Shown: positions 34,236 through 45,828 of the stretch, piece by piece
Numbering within the stretch: position 1 is the first letter of the stretch
Layout: each line of letters begins with the position of its first letter
Assembly (NCBI GenBank): GCA_900073065.1
Contig: FJOG01000006.1
Coordinates: 459,167 to 523,166 of the forward strand
Reading direction: 5' to 3'
Length of the DNA: 64,000 bases
Source: Phialocephala subalpina
Taxonomy: Eukaryota; Ascomycota; Leotiomycetes; Helotiales; Mollisiaceae
Position numbers and translations under genes: made by a program
Notes under the pieces: generated by a model
Told to the model about the DNA's origin: nothing
Database searches by the model: none
What the model saw: the letters and a program-made list of their open reading frames with translations, nothing else

Positions 34236-37200
34236 ATGGACTCTGACAATAACATGGCTTCCGCATTGAAGCGCAAGAGAGCCCCAGTGGAGGTCTTGGA
34301 TACGCCAAAGCGTGCGAAATCTGTGGAAAAGCAGTCGGGCAACCTTTTTCAATCTTCGCCTGGCTGGGATGCATTCAGACCTCCGACCACAAACGGTGAA
34401 CCGAAACACACTCTCTCGAACGGTCAACTAGCTTCTCCGGAGGCAGAAGCTATCAATTTGGAGGAATATGTTGGAGATCGTTTGCAGAAAAGCGTGGCTG
34501 TGAAGGAACAAAGTCGGGCTGAAAATCCTGCGAAGAAAAAGAAGAAGGAGAAGAAAGAGAGGAGGACCAAAAGCTGGACCTCGAAACCAGATCGGGAGGC
34601 ATGGAAGATTTCAAGTCCAATTGGAGGCAGGATGATAAATGCTGATCCTGTATTCACCACGGACGAGAAGTAGGTTGCTGTGTTTATAGATTTAAGGGCC
34701 TCGCTAACATAATTACAGACATTTCATTGTCGCAACCCGCAGTACCGTCCTCGTCTACTCGACCTCAAACTCTCTCCTTACTCGATCAATCAAAGTCAAC
34801 TTGGAAAACAGCGCTCGGATAGTCGCCTACAGCCTCTCTTCCACAAATTCCGACCTTTTGTGGATTGCTTGTTCCAATGGCATTGTCTTCAGCGTCAATT
34901 GGACGTCAGGAGCAGGTGCAGACCAACACTGGGTCACCTCGTCTACAGGATGCAATTACATGACAGTAGCTTCTATGGAATCTGCTGCTCGACGACGGGA
35001 TGTTGTTTTTACCACAGAAATTCGCAAATCCGGAGGTTTTCGCATCACCGCAAACGAGCTTCCCTTACCGCCCACGCAGCCAAGCACAAGAACGATATAC
35101 ACATCTCCCTACCGGATAGAATATCTGCAGGCAGCTCAGGAGGGTTCCGTTATTGTCGCAGTATCTGGCAATAAGATCTTGCTCGGACGTCTGAAATCCA
35201 CGGACTACGATAGCATCGACAAGATGAGATACGAATTCCGAATCTTTGAGTCCATTGATGCTATCAAATCTCTCAACATGAGGGTGTATAACCGGTCAGG
35301 CACAGAACTCGAGGGACTGAAGAAGTCGAGCGCTCTGAAGAAAATGCCTATCGTTGATTTAGTAGTTGGAGATGTTAGGGGTGTTGTCTTCCTGCACAAC
35401 GACTTACTAGCAAAGCTTTTCATTCAATCACAGGACGGGTCGCTTCCTTCGGGCATCAGCCTCACGCCACGAAAGTTGCACTGGCATAGGCAGGCGGTGC
35501 ATACCGTGAAGTGGTCTTTAGATGGTAAGACAATCTGTTCCCGGATCCAAGTAGCACAGCTAACGGATTTCTAGGCAATTATATTATCTCTGGTGGCTCT
35601 GAGACGGTCCTTGTGCTTTGGCAACTTGACACCGGGAAGCAGCAATTCCTACCTCACATGTCTGCCACCATCCAAAATATTGTCGTTTCACCCACGGGAA
35701 CATCGTATGGGATTCAGCTTGCAGATAACTCCGCCATGATTCTATCTACAGCGGAACTTGAGCCAACAACGAACATTTCTGGGATTCAAACCTGCGTTAT
35801 CGAGGCTGATGATACCGTGGAGTCTCGCGTGCCACGAGTTGAGGACGAAGCTTGGGGCGAGCCTCTGTTCCAGAGAACGCCAACTGCTCTCAGCTCCGCC
35901 AACCCAGCTCGACTTCTCCTTGCCGTCGGTCTGACCCAGGACATCAGAGCTAAGAATCCTCCTGTGTTGAGCAATCCATTTCTACAGACACTCGATCTTG
36001 CATCCGGCCACAGCATATCTCGGCAAGCCTTGACTAGGACCAATATAACCAATGTCAATGTTGCGCCAAACGCCCATCGGCTGTCGGAGCCAAGAATTAC
36101 TCACATGAAAGTATCCCACGATGGACAATGGCTGGCAACTGTGGATGAGTGGACGCCACCACGTCGAGACCTTGAGTTTCTGAAGCATCAGCAAAACGAT
36201 CTTCTCCTCGAACAACAACGTAGACTGGAGGTGCATCTCAAGTTCTGGCAGTTGAGTAGCGATGGCGAGTCTTGGGAGCTCGTATCCAGAGTCGATAATC
36301 CACATCTGATCGACAAAGCATCGAGCCAAGCAGGTAGAATTCTGGATCTTGCTGTCGATCCAAGCACCTTACGCTTCTCGACTATCGGCCAGGACAATGT
36401 GGTGCGGACCTGGATTCCAAAGATACGGAAGCGAGATGGTGTTCTTGTGCGCGGCAAGGATAACACCCCCCTGAAGAACTGGACCTGCGAACAAAGCATA
36501 ATATTAGAAAAGGCTAATTTGGAAAGCGATACCAAGCTTCCAACTACTGGCTGTACTGCATTCTCTGAAGATGGGTCTATTCTCGCGGCTGCATTTGGCA
36601 GCGACCAATGCCTTCTCCATTTGTTAGATTCGGACTCTGGGATAGTTCGGCTATCTCAAGCCGGCATCTTCGAAGATGGCATATTTGGCATGGAGTTCCT
36701 GGGACAAGACCTTGTCATCCTGGCTGACAAGCTGTCTGTCTACGATGTGGTTGCAGAAGAGATACGGATGAGTGTAAAGTTGAGCGATGCTCTGCACTCG
36801 TTTTCTACCAACCAAAAGCGAGAGATGCTGATCCTGGCCGTCGACCTGAAAAGTCGAACTTTTGCCGTTGCCTTGCCAAGAATTCGAGGGGAGGAGCCCA
36901 ACAAGAAAGAGCAATCCTTGCGACAAGCTGTTTCTGAACTTGTTGTGTTCCACCAGGACAGCAGAGAACCTCGCATCATCAAGAGTTTTTCTACCCTGAT
37001 CACCGCTGTGCTTCCAACTGCTGGTACCGAAGGTTTTCTTGTTCTCGACGCAGCCGCTCAAATCCACACTGTGCTCAAGAAGGGAACTCAAGCCGTCACA
37101 ACGTTGGCACAATCAACATCTGCCTTGCAGCTTGACACTGTTCCTGAAGAGGCTGCAGGCGATTTGCTACGTCTTGTTGAGGAAGTTGAGGAGGCTGAGG

Positions 37201-37424
37201 AGGTTGAAGAGACTCAGGAGACAGAAGACTACGCGCCACCGACACCATCTGCCACACAAGGTAGCAATAATGAGGATGAAAATGAGGTTCCAGTGGTCAC
37301 GCATCAGCAGTTGGCTGAGGTCTTTGATATCGGACCTTCGTTTGCATTGCCGCCTATGGAGGAGATGTTCTACCAAGTTGCAGGACTGTTCTCCAGCAAG
37401 CCGCTGCCTCAGAGTGTATCATGA
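34236..37424 (+). CDS. NAN1: t-UTP/SSU processome WD-repeat protein Nan1/Utp17 (WDR75)
   Basis: Three exons (34236-34669, 34719-35524, 35575-37424) give 1029 residues with correct phases. The N-terminus is basic and disordered with a Lys run (AKKKKKEKKERR). It is followed by beta-propeller sequence: HFIVATRSTVLVYSTSNS, LWIACSNGIVFSVNW, VKWSLDGNYIISGGSETVLV and LWQLDTGKQQFLPHMSATIQ. A second propeller follows (LRFSTIGQDNVVRTWIP, CTAFSEDGSILAAAFGSDQC). The C-terminus is acidic (EEVEEAEEVEETQ) and helical. Nan1/Utp17 belongs to the UtpA complex that binds nascent pre-rRNA in the nucleolus and supports rDNA transcription and 18S processing. An alternative start is the ATG at 34254 (MASALKRKRAP). 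Confidence 0.93.
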
Positions 37425-38272
37425 TTTCTTGCGGGCTGTATTGCATAGCGTTTGATTGGCATTTCAGCGAACGGATCTTTGATAGGCAGGAAAAGTACGG
37501 ATAATGAAATTCATACCCATGAATTCAGTCATCGTTTCTCAAATTATATCAACGCTTTGCTATGTGAATATCCTGATGTAATCTGTGCGCGTTTACATAT
37601 GGCAATGTCACTGGTTAATGTCAATTCAGGAACGAGTAAATGCACCAACAGGGCCTGGAGTTCGACAACATCAGCAGGACGTACTCCATGAGAGTTCGTA
37701 GCATGTTGCTGACAATTTATCATTACCTGCGTTCAATTATCGTGCTTCAATCAACATTTGGAGGGAGTAGCTCAGTTGCTAACAAGCGAGCTTCCGACAG
37801 ATCGACTTGTTTTCGACAATAGAAGGCCACAAAACACATATTATGATTCCTTTTTAATCACCTTGGGATTCAAAATGTCTGAAACGATAAGAGTAAACAT
37901 TTTCGGGAGCTTTGAGGTTGTTTAAGAGCACGATTTTGCCTACCATCTGATCAAGTGCTTGCACACCCCGCTCTTTCCTCATCGTGCCTACCAGCACCGT
38001 TCCTTCCTCAACATCGGCGCACCTTCCCAGCACTCCCACTGCGCTAATTTCCCACTTAAAACCCCTTCTATTTCCTTTCCTCTGGTCTCTTTCTTCTTCA
38101 ACACACTCACACCCACAGCCTACTCTTCACCCGATTCACCTCGAACCCCAATCAATGCATAATCCTCACCCGAAACGTTCAGATAGGTCCAAGGTCTAAA
38201 CCCTTCTGGCTACTCTCTTGTACAAAGTATGTGGCAGGTTCAGCTGGGTAGTAAAAGCTCTGTCTGAATACA
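37425..38272. other. Intergenic region, no supported gene
   Basis: 850 bp downstream of NAN1. A pyrimidine-rich segment (37960-38160) could be leader sequence for the candidate gene that follows. Confidence 0.4.
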
Positions 38273-38742
38273 ATGGAGGGTTTGACACAACATGATGCTG
38301 CGTACTCACTATCTTTGTGTGAGGATGGGTTGTGGTGTGTTTTATTGTGATTGGAAATTGCAATGCTTGACAATTGAGAGGGATCTCGAGGCATGGGCAT
38401 GTGTTTGAAGAGGTGAGTTCTGAACCTGCGAGTACCTTCGTGCAGGATGCTGACTTGACCACAGAGGAGGAGAAATGCGTCACGGTCGGACGTTGACAGA
38501 TTGAAGGTCATCGAGTCTCTGCAGATGTACCTAGGTAAGTGCGTAAGGAAAATGCTGACATGGGGACAGACCGACGCACCAAAGACGAGAATGAACACTT
38601 CGATCCGAGGATCATCGACGCGTCGCAGCTCGGCTGGTTGTCTCCATACATCATACAGGGTAAGTAGTTAATCCTGCTACAGTCGGAGAACGAGACTAAC
38701 GTCGGAACAGAGACCGAGAACGACGAAGAGAAGAAAACCTGA
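38273..38742 (+). CDS. Candidate small spliced gene of unknown function
   Basis: No single frame here is long, but five segments join through introns with strong signals: 38273-38318, 38381-38412, 38465-38534, 38570-38659, 38711-38742. The last three introns have donors GTGAGT, GTAAGT and GTAAGT, branch words GCTGAC, GCTGAC and ACTAAC, and CAG acceptors. The product would be about 89 residues. Its core is SRSDVDRLKVIESLQMYLDR, then RTKDENEHFDPRIIDASQLG, ending ENDEEKKT. I recognise no family. The first exon (MEGLTQHDAAYSLSL) is the weakest part, the 35-nt intron at 38535-38569 is short, and part of the splice set could be chance. Confidence 0.4.
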
Positions 38743-39232
38743 CCTACTGTTCCGACTTTGAAGTTCAGCAGCGATTCGACGCGTCTTCATCGGCCACTGC
38801 AGCTCCAGGAGCTTTGCATGCTTCCTCTAGGGTAGCAGAAGGGTATGCAGTAATGCTGTGGGAATGAACTTACGAATTGACACAGGAGAGGCAGGTATGA
38901 TAGCAATCCGAAAATTCTTCAAGTGTTATTCAACTGGGCCTGTCACTACTGCTCGACCTGCTGCCTTTACAGAGAACGCATGGTGAGCGTGCATTCTGCT
39001 ATGATAAAAGATACAATGCTGATGCTAAAAGGGAGACAGTAGCTAAAAAACAACGACGCCAGAAAGCACATGTCACAGCTCGAGCCAGTCGACGCATCCT
39101 TCGCCGTCGTCTGCCTATTGCAGTCTGCGCAACATTCAAGGCATCGCACCCTCCCAGGAAGTGTATGAGGAGACCAGTTCCGGCTCGAAAGCGGGTCAGT
39201 AGATCTTCAAGCTCCATACCCCCAAGCCATTT
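38743..39232. other. Intergenic region between the candidate gene and DUF1479 gene
   Basis: 490 bp. A plus-strand open segment at about 39040-39230 encodes an Arg/Lys-rich stretch (AKKQRRQKAHVTARASRRIL) that could be an exon of a longer form, but I could not connect it. Confidence 0.35.
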
Positions 39233-40735
39233 TCAACCTAGGATGTCGTTCGCAATCCTTACACTGTCTCTCTCCCTTTCCATCGCCGCTTCCCAACTCC
39301 CCAACCCCATAGCTCTCAAACCCTCCTCTCCTCCTGCCTTCTCAATGTCACCCCTTTTCATTCGACCGACATGCTGACTCTCGCCAGCCCCTCCAGGAAA
39401 GTCTGGCCCAGGCGTGCCGCTCTCGAATGCCTCCCTCTGTATACCAAGATACCTCGCATTCGCCTCTGTCAACGGGCAGACCGGAATATACAAAACACTC
39501 GAATCTCCCTTGCCACTATGGATCCTATCAACAGCATGCACTGTATCGCAATGCCACGCAACATAATCTCCCGGTCTCACATCCGGCACACTAACCATGC
39601 TCTTCTCCAACTCAAGATGGGGGTGCAATGCCGCCGTCAACTCTTGCGTACATCCCAATGTCGCGCCTTGCAAGACGGTACTCTGCACAGGATCCAATAC
39701 CCAGTTCTCGGTGTCCAAAAAGCCGCTCTTGCCGACATCTCCCATCCTCGGCGAGAAAAATGGTCGAAGGAGATAGTAAGCGGTAGCTAAGTTGAACAAT
39801 GGATTGACCAACAGCGTCCCTTCTCCGGCACTAGTATTCGACATGCTCAACCATCCTTGAAACATCCGAAACATGCTACAAGCACCGGCACCATTGTAGA
39901 GATCGCTCTCTGCATGGATCCTTCCACTTGCATCCCAAGGATCGAAGTTCTCCCACCTCCCCTCGAAGACAGAATCATAGACATGTCCGCGTCCGTACCC
40001 GTTCGGCTCCCAGCGCTCTGCAGAACCTCCATCGATGTGCGGGCCCAAAGCAAAGCCTGCATCACCTGGCATACGTATCCTCAATCGATCTGCATAAGCG
40101 ACCGGATGACTCATCGATATAGTCGCTTTGGGATCTGAATCCACATGCCAGGACGACATCAAGAACTTCTGCGTTTCGAGAAGATTTGGGTGTGCGCGCG
40201 CTTTGATCTGTCCTGGAGACCAATAAAGTTCATAGACAGCTGGATTATCTGCTGGGAAGGCTTTGGTCTGTGGATTTGCTCGGATGTAGTCTCGAATTTC
40301 CTGTTTCCAAAACAGAGCCTCGGGTTCAGGGACTACATTTCGGATGACCGCTACCCCGCGCCTTTTGAGGGATTGAGAGAATGGTTGAACTCTTGAAAAA
40401 TTGTTGATCTCAGAAAACTCTAGTTCGGGGATAATCGAGGAGCCGTGAGTCGTGATTTGGTCTATTTCGGATCGGAGCTTAGAGAGTAGTCTTTGCCATG
40501 ACGCCTGGATCTCTTGTTCTCGACCACGAATAAGGGCGGTTTTGATACCTGCGAAGCGTTCTGGGAGAGGTTTTGCTGCAGCACCAGATAAAGAGGCGAA
40601 GACAGATGAGATGTCTCCTTCCGCACGAGGTGCCCGAGTTGTCGTCGCTGCCGCCGCAGCAGCGAGAGTTCGTCGCTGGCAAGCGTTGCGGAGTAGGTTT
40701 GAGGGGAAACGGGGACGAATACGGGATGAAATCAT
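39233..40735 (-). CDS. DUF1479 family protein, probably mitochondrial
   Basis: Single exon, 500 residues from the first true ATG at 40735. The N-terminus (MISSRIRPRFPSNLLRNACQ) is Arg/Ser-rich without acids, like a mitochondrial presequence, and is followed by an alanine run. The body has the DUF1479 hallmarks: VAVIRNVVPEPEALFWKQEI, LYWSPGQIKARAHPNLLETQ, GPHIDGGSAERWEPNGYG, ENFDPWDAS and VRPGDYVAWHCDTVHAVD. DUF1479 has a cupin / 2-oxoglutarate-oxygenase-like fold. The H-x-D in GPHIDGG and the His in CDTVHAV are plausible metal ligands, but the substrate is unknown. The family is widespread in fungi and some bacteria. Confidence 0.9.
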   Translation of the reverse strand: MISSRIRPRFPSNLLRNACQRRTLAAAAAATTTRAPRAEGDISSVFASLSGAAAKPLPERFAGIKTALIRGREQEIQASWQRLLSKLRSEIDQITTHGSSIIPELEFSEINNFSRVQPFSQSLKRRGVAVIRNVVPEPEALFWKQEIRDYIRANPQTKAFPADNPAVYELYWSPGQIKARAHPNLLETQKFLMSSWHVDSDPKATISMSHPVAYADRLRIRMPGDAGFALGPHIDGGSAERWEPNGYGRGHVYDSVFEGRWENFDPWDASGRIHAESDLYNGAGACSMFRMFQGWLSMSNTSAGEGTLLVNPLFNLATAYYLLRPFFSPRMGDVGKSGFLDTENWVLDPVQSTVLQGATLGCTQELTAALHPHLELEKSMVSVPDVRPGDYVAWHCDTVHAVDRIHSGKGDSSVLYIPVCPLTEANARYLGIQREAFESGTPGPDFPGGAGESQHVGRMKRGDIEKAGGEEGLRAMGLGSWEAAMERERDSVRIANDILG

Positions 40736-40850
40736 CTTTGGTATAATAAAAACGAAGGTAAGGAGCAATCAAAACATAATGGAAAGGCAAGGTGATATAT
40801 AGATAGATTTATGTCGCGAGTGCGAGGCGGACTTGCCTTGTTGAGATGCA

Positions 40851-40868
40851 CTCCGCCAAATGGCGGAG
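40851..40868. repeat. Inverted repeat, 8-bp arms with 2-nt loop
   Basis: The arms ctccgcca and tggcggag flank aa. It is too short to assign, and could be a hairpin or binding site. Confidence 0.7.
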
Positions 40869-40925
40869 GCCCTGGTCTTGGATGAGCCTTTAGCCGTCGG
40901 CCCCATATGGAGAAGACCGAGTGTG

Positions 40926-41312
40926 GGGAAAGGGGAAGCTTTGGCGAGAGCAACTTTACCGAGCATCCTCCAATCATGCTCGATCTTTTTAATAAAGGAA
41001 AAAAAGAGCAAGGCATGAAGAGATACTGATGAATGACGGCAAAGAGTCCGTAGTTGGACGGGATTCGACTCAAAGATGTTGAGATACTTACCCTCTCGCT
41101 AACTTCCCCTCGGAATATCGATGAAAAATTATTCTGAAGAGGAGATTGTTCAAAGCAAAAAGGTACTTTCGAATGATCTATTTAAGGACAAGAAGTTATT
41201 CAAGCCCGCTGTCTCAACTTTGACAAGATCTAATAAGCAAGCATAACTAAAGCCCTGAAGGAAGAATTGTTTGCGGGGAAAAGGGGGAACTTTGGCGACA
41301 GCAACTTGACCG
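40926..41312 (+). repeat. Two copies of an imperfect direct repeat of about 37 bp
   Basis: Copies at about 40926-40962 and 41275-41312 share a ggggaaa(a)ggggga-like start followed by tttggcgasagcaacttkacc. Their cores lie 351 bp apart. Probably remnants of a mobile or duplicated sequence. Confidence 0.55.
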
Positions 41313-41853
41313 CTTCCGGCTCGCTTAGCGCGACGCCGAGAGCAAAAGAGATTCAAAAAAGACAGAAGAAGATGAAGTCCAAGGCCGTGTCACATAGGAA
41401 TGAGCTCTTGGGGGTGTCAAAAGTGCCTATTCATTTCTATACCGGCCGTTGGAGCCGTGGTTCGTAGTTGCGGCTCGATCCGAAACGTGATTTATTTGGA
41501 GGAACAAATGAAAGCTCTCTTTCCATGGATTCTTCATACAGAAGGACCTAAAGCTTCTGATGCAAAGCACGATTTGTGTTCACAATGAAGCTTTCGGGTA
41601 GGATTGATATCATTTTCAAGATGGAGGAACTACCTCGATACTCCGGTGTGTTAGTGAGTTTGGGCATTGGCAATTATGTTCATTTGTTCATATTCATTTG
41701 CTCTCATTATGAAGCTCTCGCAAATGTATTGCTCGCTGCCGTGATTTCATACACCCATAGCACCCTCTGAAAGCCTCCAAAGAAAAACCCATGTGCAGCA
41801 CCCCAATCCCAGGCATTTTCATAATAACAAGTAGAAAAGCGGAGCAGCCAAGT

Positions 41854-43332
41854 CTAAGCCTTGACTCGCTTTGCGCTAAGACCAGTACCGGCGGTAGACG
41901 GTGTTGCGGTGCTCTTTCTCTTATTTGAAGCTGGAGTCTTTGTAACTTCCTCAGGGGCAGCCTCTGCCTTCTTAGGTCTGCCGCGAGCCTTGAGAGCAGG
42001 AGCAGGCGCACCTTGGGCTGGAGACTCGCTCATGGATGGTCGACCGCGCTTCTTGGTTCCTTCAGGTGGTGCTGGTTTATCTGCCTTGGCTTTCTTTGGT
42101 GTAGCAGCCTTCTTGGGGGTAGCAGCTTTGGGAGCCTTTTCTGCCTTCTCCTTCTTTGGTGCAGCAGTTTTGGCAGCCTTCGCAGCTGGATCTATACGCA
42201 AGATCCGGGGTCAGTATTCTATTGAAGAACTTTGAAGAGGAGAGTAGAATGTCCCAGGAGTCTCGGGATATCTGAGACTCGCGAAACGTAAGGGAAAGGG
42301 GGAATGCTGCTCTGAGAAGGTGTGCTTACCTGCAGCTGGACGACCTCTTGGCTTTCCGCTGGGAACCTTCTTCACACCCGTAGCTGGACGACCTCTCGGC
42401 TTTCCGGTAGGCTTGTACTTCCTCTCTGCCTTCTCGGCCTCTGTCAAAGGAACGCGGCCTGGTGGCTTTCCGCTAGGCTCCTTCTTCTCCTTCTTCTCCT
42501 TGACTGGTTCGCTCTCTTGAATGATTGTGAACGCTACCTTCTCCAGCTCGATAGGTGTGCATTTAATGCGTGCCATGAAGGTATTGGCTGCGGAGAACAG
42601 GTCCTCGAATTCCTTGGTGGTGTATTTTAGGGGCTTCTTTTCTCCGTTGCTGACGAGCCAGCGGTGGAGTTCATCGGAGAAGAAGACGATGTTGAGGGGG
42701 TCGTGGACTGCGAGAAGGAGAGAGGCTGTGGCGGGGCCGACACCTTTGAGAGCTCGGAGTTTCTCAATGGTGCCATGGATGTCGTCTTTGTTGGTGGAGT
42801 AGTGGTCGAAGGCGTCCTTGAGAGCAGCGGCGATTTCTTCGTTTGTGTTCGAGCCGATCTTCTTGGTGAGGCCGGGACGGAATGTACCATGGCGGCTGTT
42901 GGCATGTCAATTTGTGCTCAACATGACTTGAAATTCGTTTGGTCTCGACGCTTGAAGCTTGATTGCTTTCAGACTTGAATCTGACAACAGCAAGCGCCAA
43001 AATTCACAATAACGATGTGGAGAGCTTGAATTGAGATAGAACTTACACTTTCCACTCGGCAAGCTTCTCCAGATCAGCCAACTCTATGTTTCGGCCGGTG
43101 TTCTTGCTGAAGTTCATAGGCGCATATTGATACCTGAACTTGTCGAGTTCCTCAAGAGTTGCTGCTCCTTCCTTTTCTGTAAAACGCGTCAGTATTCGGG
43201 GGGCATAGGTATAATCATACAGTATGTGACAGTAGAACACTCACGCGTCTTGTTCTTGCTCAAATTGACAATAACATCAGTGTACCTAGACAACGCGTCC
43301 TTGAAGTCGGCTGCGGAGATCTCAGAAGCCAT
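41854..43332 (-). CDS. Helix-hairpin-helix and AT-hook nuclear protein
   Basis: Four exons (43332-43245, 43176-43047, 42895-42330, 42191-41854) give 373 residues from the ATG at 43332. In-frame ATGs at 43353 and perhaps further upstream are possible. The first half is a conserved fungal domain: LDKFRYQYAPMNFSKNTGRN, then KHGTFRPGLTKKIGS after the second splice (here RHGTFRP), with an HhH element LRALKGVGPATASLLLAVHD and IVFFSDELHRW, as in the HhH region of DNA glycosylase-like proteins. The second half is Lys/Pro/Ala-rich with at least four AT-hook cores (GKPRGRPA twice, KKRGRPS, KARGRPK). It probably binds AT-rich DNA in chromatin. No catalytic residues of a glycosylase are obvious to me. 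It is divergent from the small zinc-finger gene. Confidence 0.85.
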
Positions 43333-43721
43333 TGTGAGGGTGCTTTCAGGCATCTCTTTCTTCCCGAAAAGGGTTCGAAGCATGTAGACTTTTCGGGCTG
43401 ATTTCCGATGGGAGATGGGGGGAGATGAATTTGTGATGATTTTTTGAAGACGAGGGTTGACTCCGCGAGAGTGATATCAACAGCGCAAGGCTACGACAGG
43501 GGTCCAGTTAGCGTGATACCCTTGCCCATTCAAGAATGGAAAGTCGGCGCCATCGACCGCCGATGAGGCTGAGCTTTTTCGGATTTTCTATACAAATACC
43601 GCAACTTCTGCAAACTTCTGCACCACTTCCAACACTTCAACCAGCATCTGCCACTTTTCGAAATCTGCATCACTCATACACCAAGACTACCCTCCGTCAA
43701 ACATCCACCACACCAGTCAAA
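43333..43721. promoter_or_regulatory. Divergent promoter of HhH/AT-hook and zinc-finger genes
   Basis: 389 bp between the two start codons, with a CA/CT-rich leader before 43722. No specific site assigned. Confidence 0.45.
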
Positions 43722-44116
43722 ATGGGAAACGTATGCTACCCCTCACCCCACTTCAGCCCCTCCAGACTGTGCTGACTTTTGTCTTCAGGGTGCGAAGGCA
43801 GCCTCCAAGCGTGATCGCAAGGACAAAGATACCAAGGTCGCAAAGTCGCAACTCAAGGTCAATGAGAAGGCTATGGATATCCAGTGCCAAGTCTGCAAGT
43901 CGACTTTCTTGAAGACTACTCGTGCGCCTGCGTATGTTTTTCCGCCTTTTCCAACCTTCCACACCACTCCCCTCACTCGCAGAATACGCTCTACTCTGGT
44001 CTAGAAGAAATGCACTGACATTGTTTCTATACAGTCTCACCGAACACGCCACGAACAAGCACAGCAAGACCCTCGAGGATTGCTTCCCCGGCTTCAAGGA
44101 GCAACCCAAGAAATAG
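43722..44116 (+). CDS. Small 4F5/zf-met2-type zinc-finger protein
   Basis: Three exons (43722-43730, 43789-43931, 44035-44116) give 77 residues. Exon 1 encodes just MGN. The rest reads GAKAASKRDRKDKDTKVAKS, then the zinc finger CQVCKSTFLKTT...LTEHATNKHSK, then LEDCFPGF. This matches the conserved small eukaryotic proteins with an N-terminal SERF/4F5-like basic segment and a C2H2-type finger (zf-met2, At2g23090-like). These are abundant basic proteins of poorly defined nucleic-acid related function. All introns are standard. Confidence 0.88.
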
Positions 44117-44567
44117 ATACTCAACGAGACCCGAGGTGAGGGAGGATACTGTTGGCTTTCATGACCGGGTGGTGGACTGTGCTTTTCTTGTCGTTGAGTT
44201 GAGGAGTTATGACGATACGAGGGAATGAGCGATGGTACATTGTATTTTGCAGCGATAAGGCGCATTGGGTAGGCATAGACAGACAGCATAGACAGACAGA
44301 GAAAAGGCTATGCATAATGTGCCTATGAGACTTTGCCCAATGCGAGACCTCAAATACCCTACTTGTGTTTTGACAATTGGAAGGAATGTAAGTGGTACGA
44401 GTGGAACGGACTTTCAACAGCTGTACAAGATCTTGAGGTGCTATCTACGAAATGGCAAGGGTATTGAAGTGGCTCCTCCTCGAGTTTCTCTCAAACCGAC
44501 GGTTCTTCACTATGCCAATGTCCTAACATCAAAACCCGGCACAATGTCCGTCGTGAGCAAACAGCAT
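44117..44567. other. Convergent 3' region
   Basis: 450 bp between two convergent genes, containing both 3' ends. A short cagacagcatagacagacag repeat is near 44279. No gene seen. Confidence 0.4.
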
Positions 44568-45828
44568 CTAGTGAGCCTCTACGGCTTGAGCACCACCATC
44601 TATCGTTGTGCCATTCTCAGTAGTAGTCGCCGCCTTGATCTTCACAACCTCCTCCCGCTCTTTGGCTTGTTGAGCTCTTATGGCAGCCAGAATATCAGGA
44701 TACCACCTCTCCCCAACATCCGGATGGCTCTTAACTCTATTCTTCAACGTCGCCTCACCCAACGTCTTCGCTCCAAACCCACCCTTAAACGTGAACTCCA
44801 CATCATCCAATCTCCCTCCATTCCTCTCCACAACCTTCCTCCTCATCTCCTTAATCTTCTCCGGAACCGTTCCAACCCCTCGATCATTCAGCTCGTCAAA
44901 TTCCGCATCATAACTCACGCCCTGAAAGAACGGCACCGAGAACCTAGCTCCTGTTCCTGGAGCAGGACTTAGAACTCGATGAGTGGTAGACATGCATACT
45001 CCTTGTGTTAAAGCTTCCATTCCTTGTCCGATGGCAACCACTAATGTCCCGTCGATTGGTGGACAATCTATCCATTCCCCTCTCATGTTCTGGACTTGTA
45101 GACCTCGGTGTTTTGTTACTTGTAGCAAGTAGCTAGATAACATGGAATCTTTATGTGGTCCTACTCCTTGTCCTTCTGGGATCGGTTCTCCTTCTTTCCA
45201 TAATCCTAATTCTGCCAAGTCGGGGTATTTCACGATCTTGAGTTTGTGTTGTTGGTCGGCTTCGAAGTACTTGTTGAATGAGCCAGCGGGCAAACCGATT
45301 GCTTCTGCGATCAACGTAGTAAAGAATATACTGATTTCGCCCATGCGGGAAATGTATTCGCTGTACACGGGTTCGAAGTCTGGCATGAGTGTCGGAGATG
45401 GCCATTGATTCGGAGCGACGAGGTTTCGGTAGAGGGGTTCGTCTGGTCTCGGAACGGGATGGGTGGACGAGAGATCGATTTGTTCGCGGTGATCGATTGT
45501 GTGGGCTGTTATTTCGGCGTCGAGTTGGGAGTAACCTAGAAATGAAGGAGCATTTTTCATTTCTATCTTCAGTCTGCGAGCTATTGTAAGCAGGCCCCGG
45601 GACATTGAGGGTAGGGTAATGTACTTACTTCTCTTTAGTTGGTAAGTCGAAGAAAGCTACTCCTTCTTTGATGACCTTTTGGGTGAGCTCTTCTGGTATG
45701 CCTACATTCTTGAGATAGAGGAAGCCGACTTCTAGGAGAGCATGGAGGAGCTGCTCTAAGAACTTGGGTTTGGTAGCTGGATCTCTGGCCTCGGAGAGGT
45801 CGAGGATGGGGATGTGATCGAAGGACAT
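44568..45828 (-). CDS. 2-oxoglutarate/Fe(II)-dependent dioxygenase (isopenicillin N synthase-like)
   Basis: Two exons (45828-45629 and 45573-44568) give 401 residues. The DIOX_N part begins MSFDHIPILDLSEARDP and includes VGFLYLKNVGIPEELTQKV. After the intron comes LKIEMKNAPSFLGYSQLDAE. The catalytic double-stranded beta helix shows the metal triad: H and D in GPHKDSMLSSYLLQ (about residue 207), the distal His in STTHRVLSP, and the 2-oxoglutarate-binding Arg-x-Ser in ARFSVPFF. Fungal enzymes of this clan oxidise many small molecules, so the substrate is not inferable. No secondary-metabolite cluster is seen around it. The splice acceptor CGCAG is chosen over an earlier TAG because only it gives the conserved KLKIEMKN join. 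Confidence 0.9.

Larger units (their letters stand above)
40769..41853. other. Intergenic region with diverged repeats
   Basis: About 1.1 kb without a supported gene. It holds two similar segments described separately and an 18-bp inverted repeat. Minus-strand translations of both repeat copies share the pattern G-x-V-A-x-A-K-x-x-P-F-P, hinting at an old duplicated element. Confidence 0.4.
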
